Notes under the pieces: generated by a model
Database searches by the model: none
What the model was told of the DNA's origin: nothing
The model's input: the letters and a program-made list of their open reading frames with translations, nothing else
Shown: positions 39,577 to 49,885 of the stretch, piece after piece
Numbering within the stretch: the first letter of the stretch is position 1
How the letters are laid out: each line of letters opens with the position of its first letter
Translations under genes and position numbers: made by a program
DNA from: Acephala macrosclerotiorum
Lineage: Eukaryota; Ascomycota; Leotiomycetes; Helotiales; Mollisiaceae
DNA length: 64,000 bases
NCBI GenBank assembly: GCA_014904845.1
Contig: MU119456.1
Span: 16,142 to 80,141, forward strand
Reading direction: 5' to 3'

Positions 39577-40961
39577 CTCGGGGCGTGATCGCGGATTAGA
39601 TAGGGCAGGGTCGCCGCTTGCTTGCGGTTGCTCGCTTCCCGACGGATAGCTGGTAGTCCGAGGAGATTAAGATGTTGCGTCTGTGTGTCTCTTCGTTGTC
39701 TAACGTACGTTAGATTAATTGAAGAAGTGCCGAGGACAAAGCTAAGATAATTGGAGTTGCGCCTGACGAATGTGAGCTTGAATGCAGGGCGGGTAGATCC
39801 GAGGGTTTTACCAAGCAAACACTCCTCAAGGACTGGTATTTCCGGCGAAATGACGAAAGCGGAAGGCGATTTATCAAACCTCTTCGTCTTTACCAGGAGA
39901 AGGGCAAATGTGCGAGAAAGTGCGACGTGAACCTGTAAGATATTCTTTGGCGCTTATCGCGAGGCTGAAGAGGCTAGAGGTGGCCAGCTTGGCGTCGTTA
40001 ATGGAGCTTCGCGAAGCTGTGAGGGTACAAACGAGACTCCCACCGTAATGAGAGAAACAAAACAAGTACAGCACATAGAGGTTCGTTTGCGAGCCCAGCG
40101 GCAGCTTGACACTCTTGTAAGGCACGAAAGCACCTCAGGCGTCAGATTAGGGTGACCCTTGCAAAGCCAGACACATTCTGCCCCACAGGCGAAGACAAAG
40201 TTATTTGAGCGCAGCACGCTCGGCAGGAACAGGTCATGAGGACGGGCAATTGATCTTTGGCTTGGTTTCTTTCCACTCGTTTCGTACAGGCGGCGGCATA
40301 TTCTGCTGAAGTTGTGGCGCCGCGGAACCCAATAACAACAAGTGACGTGGTCATCCGCAACGGATCCCGAAGCGCTGAGGTTAACAACGACGGAATTTGG
40401 CGTACCGGCAGCCTTTCATCTCCGCCAATGGTCGTTATAGGCTGGTCATACGTGGCATAGCGATTGCCACTAGCGGTTGGTGGTCACGCTTACTCCCTCT
40501 CCCTACACAAAAAAAGAGAAAAAGAAAAGCCAATGGCGCATCCTACGCCCAAATCGGTGCTCGGCGGCGGTCGCGCACCTTGCAGTAGACATCATAGTGA
40601 TGAATTGTCGAGTTCACCGACTGCTGGGTGTTTTGGCGGGCGATGAGGAGGCTTAGAGTTGGCAGGGTCCTCGCGCAAGTGGTCTGATCAAGCCTTCCAG
40701 TGTAGCAATGCAGCAAACAACATTTTGAGGCGCTAAACCCACCACGCCTTCAAACCCAGCAAATGAGAATCGAGAATGCCTATGTACGATACTGCAGGAT
40801 GTTGTCAGCTCCCTCCTCCAGGAGGGAAGGAAACCAGATATCTTATTTTTAAGCACTTTGAACGGCTTTTTTTAAATTCCTTTTCGAGTCCCATTAGTAC
40901 ATTAGTAGAAATACGCCTTCTTTCACACATCAATATTACTCAACTCGTGTTCCGTACAATA
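39577..40961. other. Divergent intergenic region between NLR and SesA-like gene
   Basis: About 1.4 kb between two divergently transcribed genes. It holds the NLR leader and promoter on the left, including DNA related to the SesB promoter (listed separately), and the SesA-like promoter on the right, with T-rich tracts near 40,850-40,880. Nothing else is recognised. Confidence 0.6.
39761..39855 (-). promoter_or_regulatory. NLR upstream block shared with the SesB-like gene
   Basis: On the plus strand ACCAAGCAAACACTCCTC, then ATTTCCGGCGAAA, and to the left GACGAATGTGAGCT, correspond almost base for base and in the same order to 43,066-43,160 upstream of the SesB-like gene. The block lies about 185-280 bases upstream of the NLR start codon. 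Conservation of this non-coding stretch suggests common origin and perhaps co-regulation. Confidence 0.6.
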
Positions 40962-41573
40962 ATGACAAACGCCAACGTCACCAGCTTGGTCTCCAGCACG
41001 ATCGCCATTCTCAAGGCCACCACAAAAAGCTACAATATTGTCAGCGATGATAAGGGTCTCCGAGACGCCTTCCATGAAGCAGGTCGAGGGCTACTCCTTG
41101 TCGAGGAGGCTCTCCAGCCTCTAGCTGGAGACCCTCAAAGCGCCATGAGCTCACTAGAGGCCTGCAACGCAAAAGCAAAGCTGTCCGAGAGTATATTCAA
41201 GGACGTTGCTCAAGCACTGGAGGCCTCGAGGTTCGAGCGTTACAAAGTAGCTGTGAGACAAGTGGGCAAGGGAAACATGGTGGAGGTATTGGTAAAGGGG
41301 ATGATGAATGACGCGTGTGACCTGGTCAAGAACAGCGCGATCGAAGCAGCAATGAAAACCCAAATCAAGGGATTACACGATGCGATCGACAAGTTGTCAA
41401 CGATGGAGCCGTCTGTGCCAAACGAGCAGTTGTGCAACACTTTTTCCAATTATGGCTCTGGCAGCCAATTCAACGCTCCTAGGGGAACTCAAAACAACAG
41501 TACAGGCAGTGGTAACCAATTCCCTGGGGCTAGTTTCAGTGGGCCTGTGCATTTTGGCAACAATCCGTCTTGA
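40962..41573 (+). CDS. SesA-domain protein with C-terminal sigma-like amyloid motif
   Basis: A single exon of 203 residues. ATG 40962 is chosen because the protein then starts MTNANVTSLVSSTIAIL, as expected for the alpha-helical SesA domain often found at the N-terminus of fungal NACHT proteins; the open frame extends further upstream but without homology. Residues ~5-150 are helical and charged. Residues ~161-198 form the motif 'NYGSGSQFNAP', 'GTQNNSTGSGNQF', ending 'SGPVHFG', which matches the N-terminus of the NLR and the C-terminus of the SesB-like protein. By analogy with described NLR/SesA/SesB gene clusters it would be a partner protein recruited through amyloid templating. It is convergent with the SesB-like gene, with a 259 bp gap. 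Confidence 0.82.
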   Translation: MTNANVTSLVSSTIAILKATTKSYNIVSDDKGLRDAFHEAGRGLLLVEEALQPLAGDPQSAMSSLEACNAKAKLSESIFKDVAQALEASRFERYKVAVRQVGKGNMVEVLVKGMMNDACDLVKNSAIEAAMKTQIKGLHDAIDKLSTMEPSVPNEQLCNTFSNYGSGSQFNAPRGTQNNSTGSGNQFPGASFSGPVHFGNNPS

Positions 41574-41832
41574 GAAGGAGGCTTTTTGTAGATAGCCCCT
41601 CATAGTACCATAAAGATAGCTAGGAGCTGAGGACCGGGTTCTCGGCAGCATGTGTTATTCGTTGCTGTCTGGGCAGTGCAAGCAGGCGTTATTGCGCGTT
41701 TGGTACCATGGTTCGAGAGCAGTTACTTCCTCGGCAGCCTTGGGTTCAAAGAAATAAATTACGGCAATATAACAATTATATATATCCCTGATTTGTTTCG
41801 CAGCCAATTGCTCGACCTCTGCCCAGATATCT

Positions 41833-43002
41833 TCAGACACATGCTGTCGAGAGCCCGCTAAAATACACGGTCCCATTAAAAGTACCAAGGATTTGGTTGC
41901 CACTGCCTGTATTGTTGTTTTGCGTGCCCCCAAGAGCGTTAAATTGGAGTCCAGGGCCGTAGTTGTTAAAGGAAGAGCTGGCTGGCTTGTCGATCTGCGC
42001 TTCTTCCACCGATCGTGTTGGTTGACTGGCGGCTGAATCCCTGATTTGTGATTCCCACCTGATCAGCTCGCCAAGCAACCTTTTGAATCCATTGTCTTCC
42101 GCGGAGCCAAACCTGGTCATGTCTCTATGGTTGGCGTGAATGCTGAAAGAACTGTAACCTTCAAGGGTTGCTGATTCCTTGGACACGACTTTCCCAACCA
42201 CAGGCAGAGGCAGTTCTTCCAAGAAGCATGTAACCTCAAGACGCCTGCCGGCTTCTCGCAGTTCCCGTATCATCGACCAGAACCTGACTTGAATGGACTC
42301 TAGGAACTGGTTATCCGTCTCCAAGATCTCTAACAGCAACTTGTTAGTAGACTTGACGAGACCAAGAGCCGAAGCCGGTATCTTGGCCCAGTTAGCCATC
42401 CAGGACCCCTTGTGAGGAGTGCCCATGAATACGATGCCATTAGTGCAATCAAATATGCCCCGAAGATGAGATTCGGGGTTATTTCGCGAGAGGAGAATGG
42501 CCTCCTTGCAGACAAGGCCGCCGAGGCTGTGAGTGACGAAAATGAGGGGACGAGATGAAGCATCGCAAGAAGCTCTGTCCGTCGTTAAATCGTTCAGAAG
42601 GTTCGTAGCATGATCGATTAAGCGATTTGATGATGCACCCGATTTTCGCATTATGTATGCATCGTAGCCATAAGTGAGGATACGAGCTCTGGTGAGCTTG
42701 GGTGGGAGGAGCGTCTTTGGCCAGGGTGTGGATTGCCCGTGGGCGGTCCAGGTGCTGTCCCGATTGCCGGTCAAACCGTGGACAAAGCAGATGTCAAACG
42801 TGGCGTCAGGACAGTCGTGCAACACTTCAACTCCATCGGGGAAGGAGTCGGGTGGAGGGCCTTCGGAAGATGGCCCAGAGTGCGGTCGTGCATTGGGCAG
42901 GGTAGGGTCGCTGCTCGTTCTTTCTGGCCGATCGCCCCTTGGGTTGTATGCAGTCTTTGGCTGCTTCTTCCCAGGCTTAAAAACCGCTTTGAGTTTCTCC
43001 AT
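41833..43002 (-). CDS. SesB-like alpha/beta-hydrolase effector with C-terminal sigma-like amyloid motif
   Basis: One exon, 389 residues. ATG 43002 is the first Met in frame (MEKLKAVFKPGKKQ); the frame is open a little upstream without ATG. Residues ~58-320 form a lipase/esterase-type alpha/beta-hydrolase: 'DICFVHGLTGNRDSTW', the nucleophile block VTHSLGG with Ser159, 'GIVFMGTPHKGSWMA', and a probable catalytic His in 'IHANHRDMTRF'. Residues ~344-383 form the amyloid-like motif 'NNYGPGLQFNA', 'GTQNNNTGSGNQ', ending 'NGTVYFSG'. SesB proteins are described as putative cell-death or incompatibility effectors linked to NLR genes by such motifs; the enzymatic substrate is unknown. An N-terminal Pro/Ser-rich linker ('SSDPTLPNARPHSGP') resembles untranslated text just upstream of the NLR start codon. 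Confidence 0.87.
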   Translation of the reverse strand: MEKLKAVFKPGKKQPKTAYNPRGDRPERTSSDPTLPNARPHSGPSSEGPPPDSFPDGVEVLHDCPDATFDICFVHGLTGNRDSTWTAHGQSTPWPKTLLPPKLTRARILTYGYDAYIMRKSGASSNRLIDHATNLLNDLTTDRASCDASSRPLIFVTHSLGGLVCKEAILLSRNNPESHLRGIFDCTNGIVFMGTPHKGSWMANWAKIPASALGLVKSTNKLLLEILETDNQFLESIQVRFWSMIRELREAGRRLEVTCFLEELPLPVVGKVVSKESATLEGYSSFSIHANHRDMTRFGSAEDNGFKRLLGELIRWESQIRDSAASQPTRSVEEAQIDKPASSSFNNYGPGLQFNALGGTQNNNTGSGNQILGTFNGTVYFSGLSTACV

Positions 43003-44249
43003 CGTTCGGGGCACGTTGGATCAATCCGAAGAATGGTTGAGGTCGAAGCGTAGATATGTTAGCTATGCCTAACGAATGTGAGCTCAACCACAGGCTAGCA
43101 AGACCAAGGAGCCTTACCAAGAAAGCACTCCTCGCAAGGCCAGAATTTCCGGCGAAACGAAGAACAGAGAAAATGCGAGGTTGCTAAGTGGGAATGGGGA
43201 GGAGACGAGAAAAGGTGGGGTGGAAGTCGGCTGAATGCCGCAGGCCATCTTTTGACCCGGCCCTGCTGCGCACCGTGGATGCATGGCCAGTTCACCGCCA
43301 TGAAGCGCGATGCAGGATTCATCAACGTAACGACAAGAATATTCCACGTACCGATAGGCAGGTGGCCGAAGGGCTGTACTGGAGGGCGATTCTGCTTGAT
43401 TACAGTTTGCTGCTGCTGTGAAGAGGACGAACATAGCTAGCTGCCATGGGAGTTGTGGCGTGGTAGAAGGCAACATTTCAGATGGAACGCGAAACGTACA
43501 GGACGACATTACTTCGGACGAATTCATTTTAAATAGTTGTGATGCTGACCTTGGGAGAACTTCTCAAAACGCGATGGTCGTGTTGTGGTGATGTACTGTA
43601 CATATGGATAGGATCACAGAAACCCGCCATTGCAACTGATCACCTGTGCATATACATACGCTACAAAATTTCAGCAACCAATAGATTTGATACCGAGTAG
43701 AATGCCATCATGCCTGCATGGAAGGTTCGCAGAATTCGACGAGAGATCAAAATGACGTCGCGATGTTGCATCAGCCTTGTCCAGAGTTCTACGAAGCAGA
43801 TGTAGAACAGCTACCGCTTACTGTCCTCCTCAGCTATCACCCTTCGGTTGCAGGTAGTTCCACATTGGAATGTCGATGTGAAAAACTTCCATTCCCGCCT
43901 TTGAACCTGAGCTACTGCTGCTTTAGCCTAAGTCGTGGGTGAGCAAGGCCTGCGCACACGCTAAGTATCCCTGAGCATTCTTGAAGAATCATTGAAGTAC
44001 CCGGAATAGCTTGTTTTAGCTCCCTTAAAGCCTGGTTACACTTCCTCGTCTTATTTTACGCGCAAGTCCCATTTTAGCTTCAATTAAGTTTATCCAAACT
44101 TATTATTAGATCGATATTTCTTATTTGCTACGCGAAAGTTACGTATTAATAGTAGTAGCAATCTATTATTTAAAAATTAGAATTTTTTATATTGAGCTGT
44201 TCAAAAAGAATACCATAGTAAATCGACTCGAAGAAACGAATTATATTAT
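43003..44249. other. Intergenic region with AT-rich right end
   Basis: About 1.2 kb. The left end is the SesB-like promoter. No gene is recognised in the middle. From about 44,060 to 44,245 the DNA is AT-rich (TATTATTTAAAAATTAG and similar), again RIP-like, and runs up to the stop codon of the WD40 gene. Confidence 0.55.
43066..43160 (-). promoter_or_regulatory. SesB-like gene upstream block shared with the NLR
   Basis: Contains AACGAATGTGAGCT, ACCAAGAAAGCACTCCTC and ATTTCCGGCGAAA in the same order and orientation as upstream of the NLR. It lies about 64-158 bases upstream of the SesB-like start codon. Confidence 0.6.
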
Positions 44250-46753
44250 TTAATTTTCTACTTTCCAAATTCTAATTGCCCCATCAACACTACCAGATGC
44301 GAGTTGACGCCCGTCAATCGAGAAAGCAACGCACCAAACTTCAAATTCACGGCCTTTAAGTTCTTGTATACACTTGAATTTATTATGTTCGTTTGCCCAA
44401 ATTCGAATTGTTGAATCGCTGCTACTAGACGCGAGTTGGCGCCCATCAGGCGAATAAGCAATTGACCAAATAGTCATTTGGTGGCCTATAAGCTCTTGTA
44501 CTTGCTCAAACCTGCCTTCTTTATTTTCCCAAATTCGAATTGTCCTGTCGCCGCTACCGGACGCAAGCTGGTGCCCATCAGGCGAAAAGGCGACTGACCA
44601 GATTCGAACTTTATGGCCTTTAAGCTTTTGCACTTCCTCGAACCTGCCTTGTCTAGCCGCCCAGATCCGAATCGTTTTATCACCGCTACCGGACGCAAGC
44701 TGGTGCCCGTCAGGCGAAAACGCGAGCGACGAGACCTTACCCTTGTGGCCCTTGAGCTCTTGTACCTGCTCGAATTTGCCCTGCCTATCCGCCCAGATCA
44801 GGATTGTCTTGTCCTCAGCACCGGAAGCAAGCGTGCGCCCATCGGGTGAAAACGCGAATGACCAGATTATGCCTTTGTGACCCTTAAGCGCTTGCACCTG
44901 CTCAAACTTGCCCTGCTTGGCACTGCTTATCAATATTAAGTTGTCGTAACTATATGCGAGCTGGTGCCCATCAGGCGAGAAAGCGATTGCGAAGACTTTG
45001 CTTCCAGAAAGCTTGATCCCTTGTACCTGCTCGAGCCTGCCTTGCTTATCCGCCCAAATCCGAACCGTGTTGCCGTAGCTGCCAGACGCGAGCTGGCGCC
45101 CATCAGGTGAAAACGCAACTGAAAGGACCTCGTGAGTATGGCTGAGCTCTTGGGAGAATGTAAATGTCTGTGGCTTTTGTGCGATCACATTACTCGAGGA
45201 AGGCTTATTTCCGAGGTCGGTCGAGGAAGTTCGCGTTCCTGCCGCTGCTGCCGCAGTTGTAGAACTAGAATTTTTCGAGTTCGTATTACTTATTCTTGAA
45301 AATGGGGTGGTGTTTTGTCGTACGGAAGGGCCAGTCTCATCAAATGAGACATTATACTGAATGGGGAATGTAGCAAATTCTTCATCCAAAGTACTCCATT
45401 GTGCGGAGGGGGAAACGGAAGTCGATGTTATACCGGGCTTGTAGCTGGGACTTTTTTTGGGGGAATGTTAATCTCCCACCCTATTGATACAATCAAGGAA
45501 CGTACCTTGGCGTTGAACGTTGTTTCCCCTCAATATCTGCTTTTGATAATAGGTCAAGATCCTCTTGACTGATGGTCGCTGGCGAGGAGGTCGTCATTGA
45601 GATTGGTGGTCCTGTAGAAGGTAGCTCTAGCGATTTAGGCAAGATCGGCTGCGGAGCAAGTTTATTCTCCTTCACCCAAGCCTGCTCATCACAATTCTGG
45701 TTGGTAAAGACTTGAGCCAGAACCTCAAGCATCTCGACTCCAGTAGTAAAAGGGTCTTTACATCCAGGACGAAGTCTAGGCTCTAGATGCGTGAAAGCTA
45801 GGCCTTTTACTCCATTCAGGATGTAGGTCATTGTGGTGTCCTCATCCGCCTCCCAATCGTCGGCCGTGACCCTAGCCCTCATCCCCAAGAGCCAGTGTTC
45901 AAAATGGGGGGTGTTCAGATCCTCCGGCTCGCCAGTAAAGACTGGCGGGTCTGGAATCTCAGCCATCGACTTCTTCGAAGATTCAGAAGAGGAATCCCTG
46001 CTCTTTGATCGCCGTGATGGGGTGCTCCCTTGTTGCTTTATAGATCCCCGTTCACTGCCTCTAGACTCATCAAGGTCTTCCAAAAATGGGTCGCACACCG
46101 TCTCAGCATAACTTGTGAGGTTATCAAGGTATCTCTCTAACATAAATCCCGCACTCCGCTGATTTGGATCTCGAGGCAATTGCTCCTGTAAACGAGCGAT
46201 CTCAGCCAGAATTTGGGTTGTATCTATTTTGATCGCAGAGGTATCGCAGAGTAGTTCCTGGGTGTCGGCTTTAATCTCTCTAGTCAAGTTTCTGCCGCCG
46301 AGATTAGCGAAGCTCCACCACGAGGCTAAGGAACTCTAACAAAGTCACCATATCCAACGCGATCTCAAGAGCAGATCGGTGTGCCTCCAGACTTGATTGC
46401 AACTTTAATACATCGCTCTTTCCCGAAGCAACCCACTTCATAGCCTTCATTCCCTTGCCGCCTTCATGTTTCTTGAGCGTTTGTTCAATTTCCACAACAA
46501 CTCCGGTACAATTGGCGATTATTCCAGAGATTTGTTTCTGTAGGGTCTGCGGGATGGACTCGTTGGCAGAGCCGTTGAGATCGTCTGCAAGTAGCTCAAG
46601 GACAATGCTCAGAGATTGTAGTTCTCTTGAGACGGCATCGAGGTCGCTCCGAGCTGCGCGGACATCCTTCACGAAGCCAATTACGGCGAGGGAGGTGCGA
46701 GTAATGGTTGATGCTAGGCCAACGCAAGTCGCTGTGATTGATAGAGGATCCAT
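44250..46753 (-). CDS. STAND N-terminal domain + gag-like segment + seven WD40 repeats, no NTPase
   Basis: Rebuilt exons on the minus strand: 46753-46341, 46291-45506, 45444-44250. Introns are GTTAGA...GGCAG (with CTAAT) and GTACGT...CCCAG. They sum to 2394 bases, 797 residues. Residues 1-205 match the fungal Helo-like N-terminal domain of STAND proteins: MDPLSITATCVGLAST, 'KQISGIIANCTGVV', 'REIKADTQ', 'MLERYLDNLTSYAETVC'. Residues ~250-345 resemble Ty3-type gag: 'IPDPPVFTGEPEDLN', 'FEHWLLGMRARV', 'THLEPRLRPGCKDPF', 'GVEMLEVLAQVF'. Residues 500-797 are seven WD40 repeats with the SPDGxQLASGS...IRIW pattern, enough for one beta-propeller. A Ser/Thr/Ala-rich linker joins the parts. No Walker A or B motif exists, so a classical NLR switch is absent. 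Transposon-to-host fusion or a decoy receptor is an inference. Confidence 0.8.
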
Positions 46754-47571
46754 CCTCCATCTTCTCAATACTCTGTTGAGATTGTTCTCCCAGCGTGCCT
46801 GGTTCGTTCAGGAAGGCAACGTCGCTTTCTGTGATCGTGGTTTTAAAACCCGACGCCACGCAGGCTGAGCCTCGCCTCAGAACTGGGGATGAACCCCGCG
46901 AGGGATGACTAAGCAGGGACCCCGCCTGGAGGCTTTTTTTTCGTGCTTGTTCTGAATTACTGTGTCTGCATTTGTCAGTATAGTTGTAAATATACAATGG
47001 TGACTTGTTTGGGATCCCTAGCCGGAGGAGAGGGGCTTTTTCGGTACCTTCGTGATCTCCAGTGAGATGGGTACCTGAGCCACGGCAGCAATAGTCACGT
47101 ATTACAAAGTGTTGGGAGGCAGAAATATTCCGGTGGCATAACAATTGCCCCGTCGTAGGATTTGGAAGATATAGAGACGAATGCGAATGAGAACTCGAGG
47201 CCAAGTGCGAAATAGTCCCAGAACTACGGGGCCTTGCCCTCGATCGCAATAAGGAAGCAGTAGGTGATGACGACACGGAAGCCTGGACTCGAGAGGAGAG
47301 CTCAGCCAAACGGACTTCGTTTCATGCAACTTGCTGACCTCAATGTCCCACCGTCCGCAAATGAGTGGAGCTAAGGAAATCCCTGAAAGCCACACGCGGC
47401 CGACCCTCCGCTCGCGGCGGATTTTAGAAAGAGCAGAGCTTAGGAGAGCTCCATCAGCAACATATATCTCCTCCCATCTGCTCTCATGTCTTCTCTCTCA
47501 CCCATTCTCTTCCTAGACACCAATTCCCACCTCGACAAAGCTCCAGATTGACCAGTACATTCACATCCACA
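46754..47571. other. Divergent promoter region
   Basis: About 820 bases between two divergent genes; a 237-codon minus-strand frame at 46,596-47,309 overlaps the start of the STAND gene and has no family features. CT-rich DNA near 47,480-47,510 probably belongs to the leader of the epimerase-like gene. Confidence 0.55.
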
Positions 47572-48530
47572 ATGCATCTAATCCTCACCGGAGCAACAGG
47601 TCTGGTCGGCTCCGCCGTACTGCACGCCATGCTCACCACCCCCTCCGTATCCAAGATCTCCATCCTCTCCCGTAGACCCGTCCCCCAAGCCGAAGGCCAG
47701 CCAAAAGCGAAGGTATTTATTGCTAAGGATTTCAATAATTATGAGAAGAATGTGCTGGAGGAACTGAGGGATGCGCATGGGGTTGTTTGGGCGTTGGGGA
47801 TTAGTTCTACACAGGTTGATAAACCGTTCGTCTCCCCTTCCTCTGAGTGTCCTAGGGACTTTGGGATATTATGGCAGAATAGCTATTTCTGTCCTTTTCA
47901 ATGCCTTCAAGTCTGCGGGACATTGCGAGAACATCAGACACTAACTTCAGCACAGAGAATACGAAAAAATTACCTACGAATACCCCCTCTCCTTCGCCCG
48001 CGCCATCTCCTCCACCACCTCCCCCAACCCAATAAACTTTATCTATGTCTCCGGCGAAGGCGCAACCACCACTCCCGGAATGTTGACCCCTCATTGGAGC
48101 GGTATAAAAGGGAAGACCGAATCAGAACTCCTCGCTTTGTCAAAGTCGCAGGAGTATGGGAACATTCGTCCTATAAGTGTGCGACCTGGTGGAGTAGATC
48201 CCAAGGAGCATACAGAGATTCATGAATTTGTTCCGAAGAAACAAGGGTTCGCGAAAATGGCGGAGAGTGCGCTGTTGCCGCCGTTGAGGATGTTGCTGCC
48301 GCGGATGGTAAGTGCTTCAATTTTAGAATGTTATGATTTCTCTTGATGTTGTTTGCAGGGCAATTGCTAACTCTTCGGTTTTCTAGATGTCTCCAACTAG
48401 GGAACTTGGAAAGGTACTTACGGAGCTTGCACTCGGAGAAGGGAAGGCGTTTCCAGAGAAGGACGAGGGAGTCAGCGGAGAGGGGCGGACATTGAATAAC
48501 GTTGCCCAGCGGAGGCTGGCGGGACTATAA
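47572..48530 (+). CDS. NAD(P)-binding Rossmann-fold (epimerase-like) protein
   Basis: Three exons, 47572-47825, 47956-48307, 48387-48530, give 249 residues. The introns begin GTTCGT and GTAAGT and end CAG and CTAG. The N-terminus MHLILTGATGLVGSAVLHAM carries the GxxGxxG dinucleotide-binding loop directly at the start, as in extended/atypical SDR proteins. 'FIYVSGEGATTT', 'IKGKTESELLAL' and 'ISVRPGGVDPKEH' follow the Rossmann pattern. The length fits the small fungal group related to nucleoside-sugar epimerases and HTATIP2-like proteins. The substrate is unknown; the classical catalytic YxxxK is not obvious. It is cytosolic, with no signal peptide or membrane segment. It is transcribed divergently from the STAND gene. 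Confidence 0.85.
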
Positions 48531-48596
48531 GTGGTGGTGTGCTTATCAATGACCTAGATGAGGAGGGACATTTTATGGGTAATGGTGCTGGAGTTT

Positions 48597-48970
48597 AGGC
48601 AGGGAAATACCACTTCACTTTTGCTCGTCAACTAAATGTCCCAGCAAGATCCAGTGATCCATTTTCCCACGCGAGCTCTCCGGCCTCAAGGATACTTCGA
48701 AGACATATATCTGTGTGGTGGAGGAAAGTGCAAAGACTCGTCGTTGACAAAGTTTCCGAGTGTGTCGGTCTATTACGGAAACCAGTTGGGGGTAAGATCA
48801 GCGCATTCACCGCCCCACATCTTTCTCAAGTATTCAAGGTCACTGAGGAGGATGTCCAATTCGCCGAGCCAGAGTCGTCATCTAGTGCCGAGACGACGGT
48901 TGATACCAAAGGTGAGGGCAAGGCGATTGACACTATTGAACCAGACAATCCTTCCAAGACAACCTGGTGA
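48597..48970 (+). CDS. Unrecognised open frame without an ATG
   Basis: The frame is open from just after a TAG to TGA at 48,970. It reads fluently: 'SVWWRKVQRLVVDKVSECV', 'GKISAFTAPHLSQVFKVTE', then a Ser/Glu/Thr-rich acidic end. It has no ATG, so it would need an upstream exon or is a remnant. No family is recognised. Confidence 0.3.
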
Positions 48971-49885
48971 ACCATAGATGCCGATCGAAGGAGAACCGCA
49001 GGCTGCTGAATCTACTTGCAACGCACAAACCTCCGCCTCTCCTTGCATGTACACAAATTCCGTCTTGCTCTGTCATGAATGTTGAGTCTGGATATTGTCA
49101 GGATGAGAATGTTCCAAGTCAAGTGACGACTTTTGGCTCGCGAGGATGAGTCGAAGGCGGTCACCAAGCCACCAATACTTTCTGTAGTGTATATATCTCC
49201 TTATGAACGCCATGAAGACACATGGATGGATACTGTACGGCGAAAAGCATCCACACTCCCATCTTATTGGTCCTCAGGCACTAGTCAAATTTGGGTCGGG
49301 ACGATCGTGGGGACGAGCCTCCAAGTATGTGAGTAACATGAGCGCTAGGAGACGACGGCTGCGAATACCAGAAGTACAGCGACTCGACGACATGTGTTGT
49401 CAATGGGCCTAAACCGTTGTCAATCATCTTACAAATTCTCAAGTCACATGAGATGGGAAGCATAAGTATTGATTCAAGTTTCTTTGTCATTCTTGTTCTT
49501 TGCTATTTTCAATCCATCCACCCTTCCAATCCGAAGTAACTATACAAAAGAACAAAGAATGTATCTTTCTGTCTGTCTGAATATGAGCGCCAAAGCGCTC
49601 AAGAAACATCTGCGTATGCATCAAAACAACAAAATTTTAGCCAGCTCAAGGCACATTTGCGCCGAGCGACTCCCCAAGTATAACTCCTGAAAATGTTGGT
49701 ATCAACAAACGATCAACAACAAGCAAGAATGAGTAAATAAAAATGAACTGCAAGCAACGCCATGCATCGTGAAACATCTTCTCGTCCGCGCATCTGAACC
49801 TCGTAAAGAAAACAACAAGCTTTGAACAAAGCGTCAAGCCGTAACATCATTTCATCATCCACCATCTTCCTCCCCCTTTCTTCGC
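48971..49885. other. Intergenic region
   Basis: About 900 bases with no recognised gene; the right part should contain the 3' untranslated region of the Uds1-type gene. Confidence 0.5.

Noticed and set aside
46596..47309. 237-codon minus-strand frame
   Set aside because: Overlaps the start of the STAND gene in another frame and is a Ser/Arg-rich sequence with no family features.
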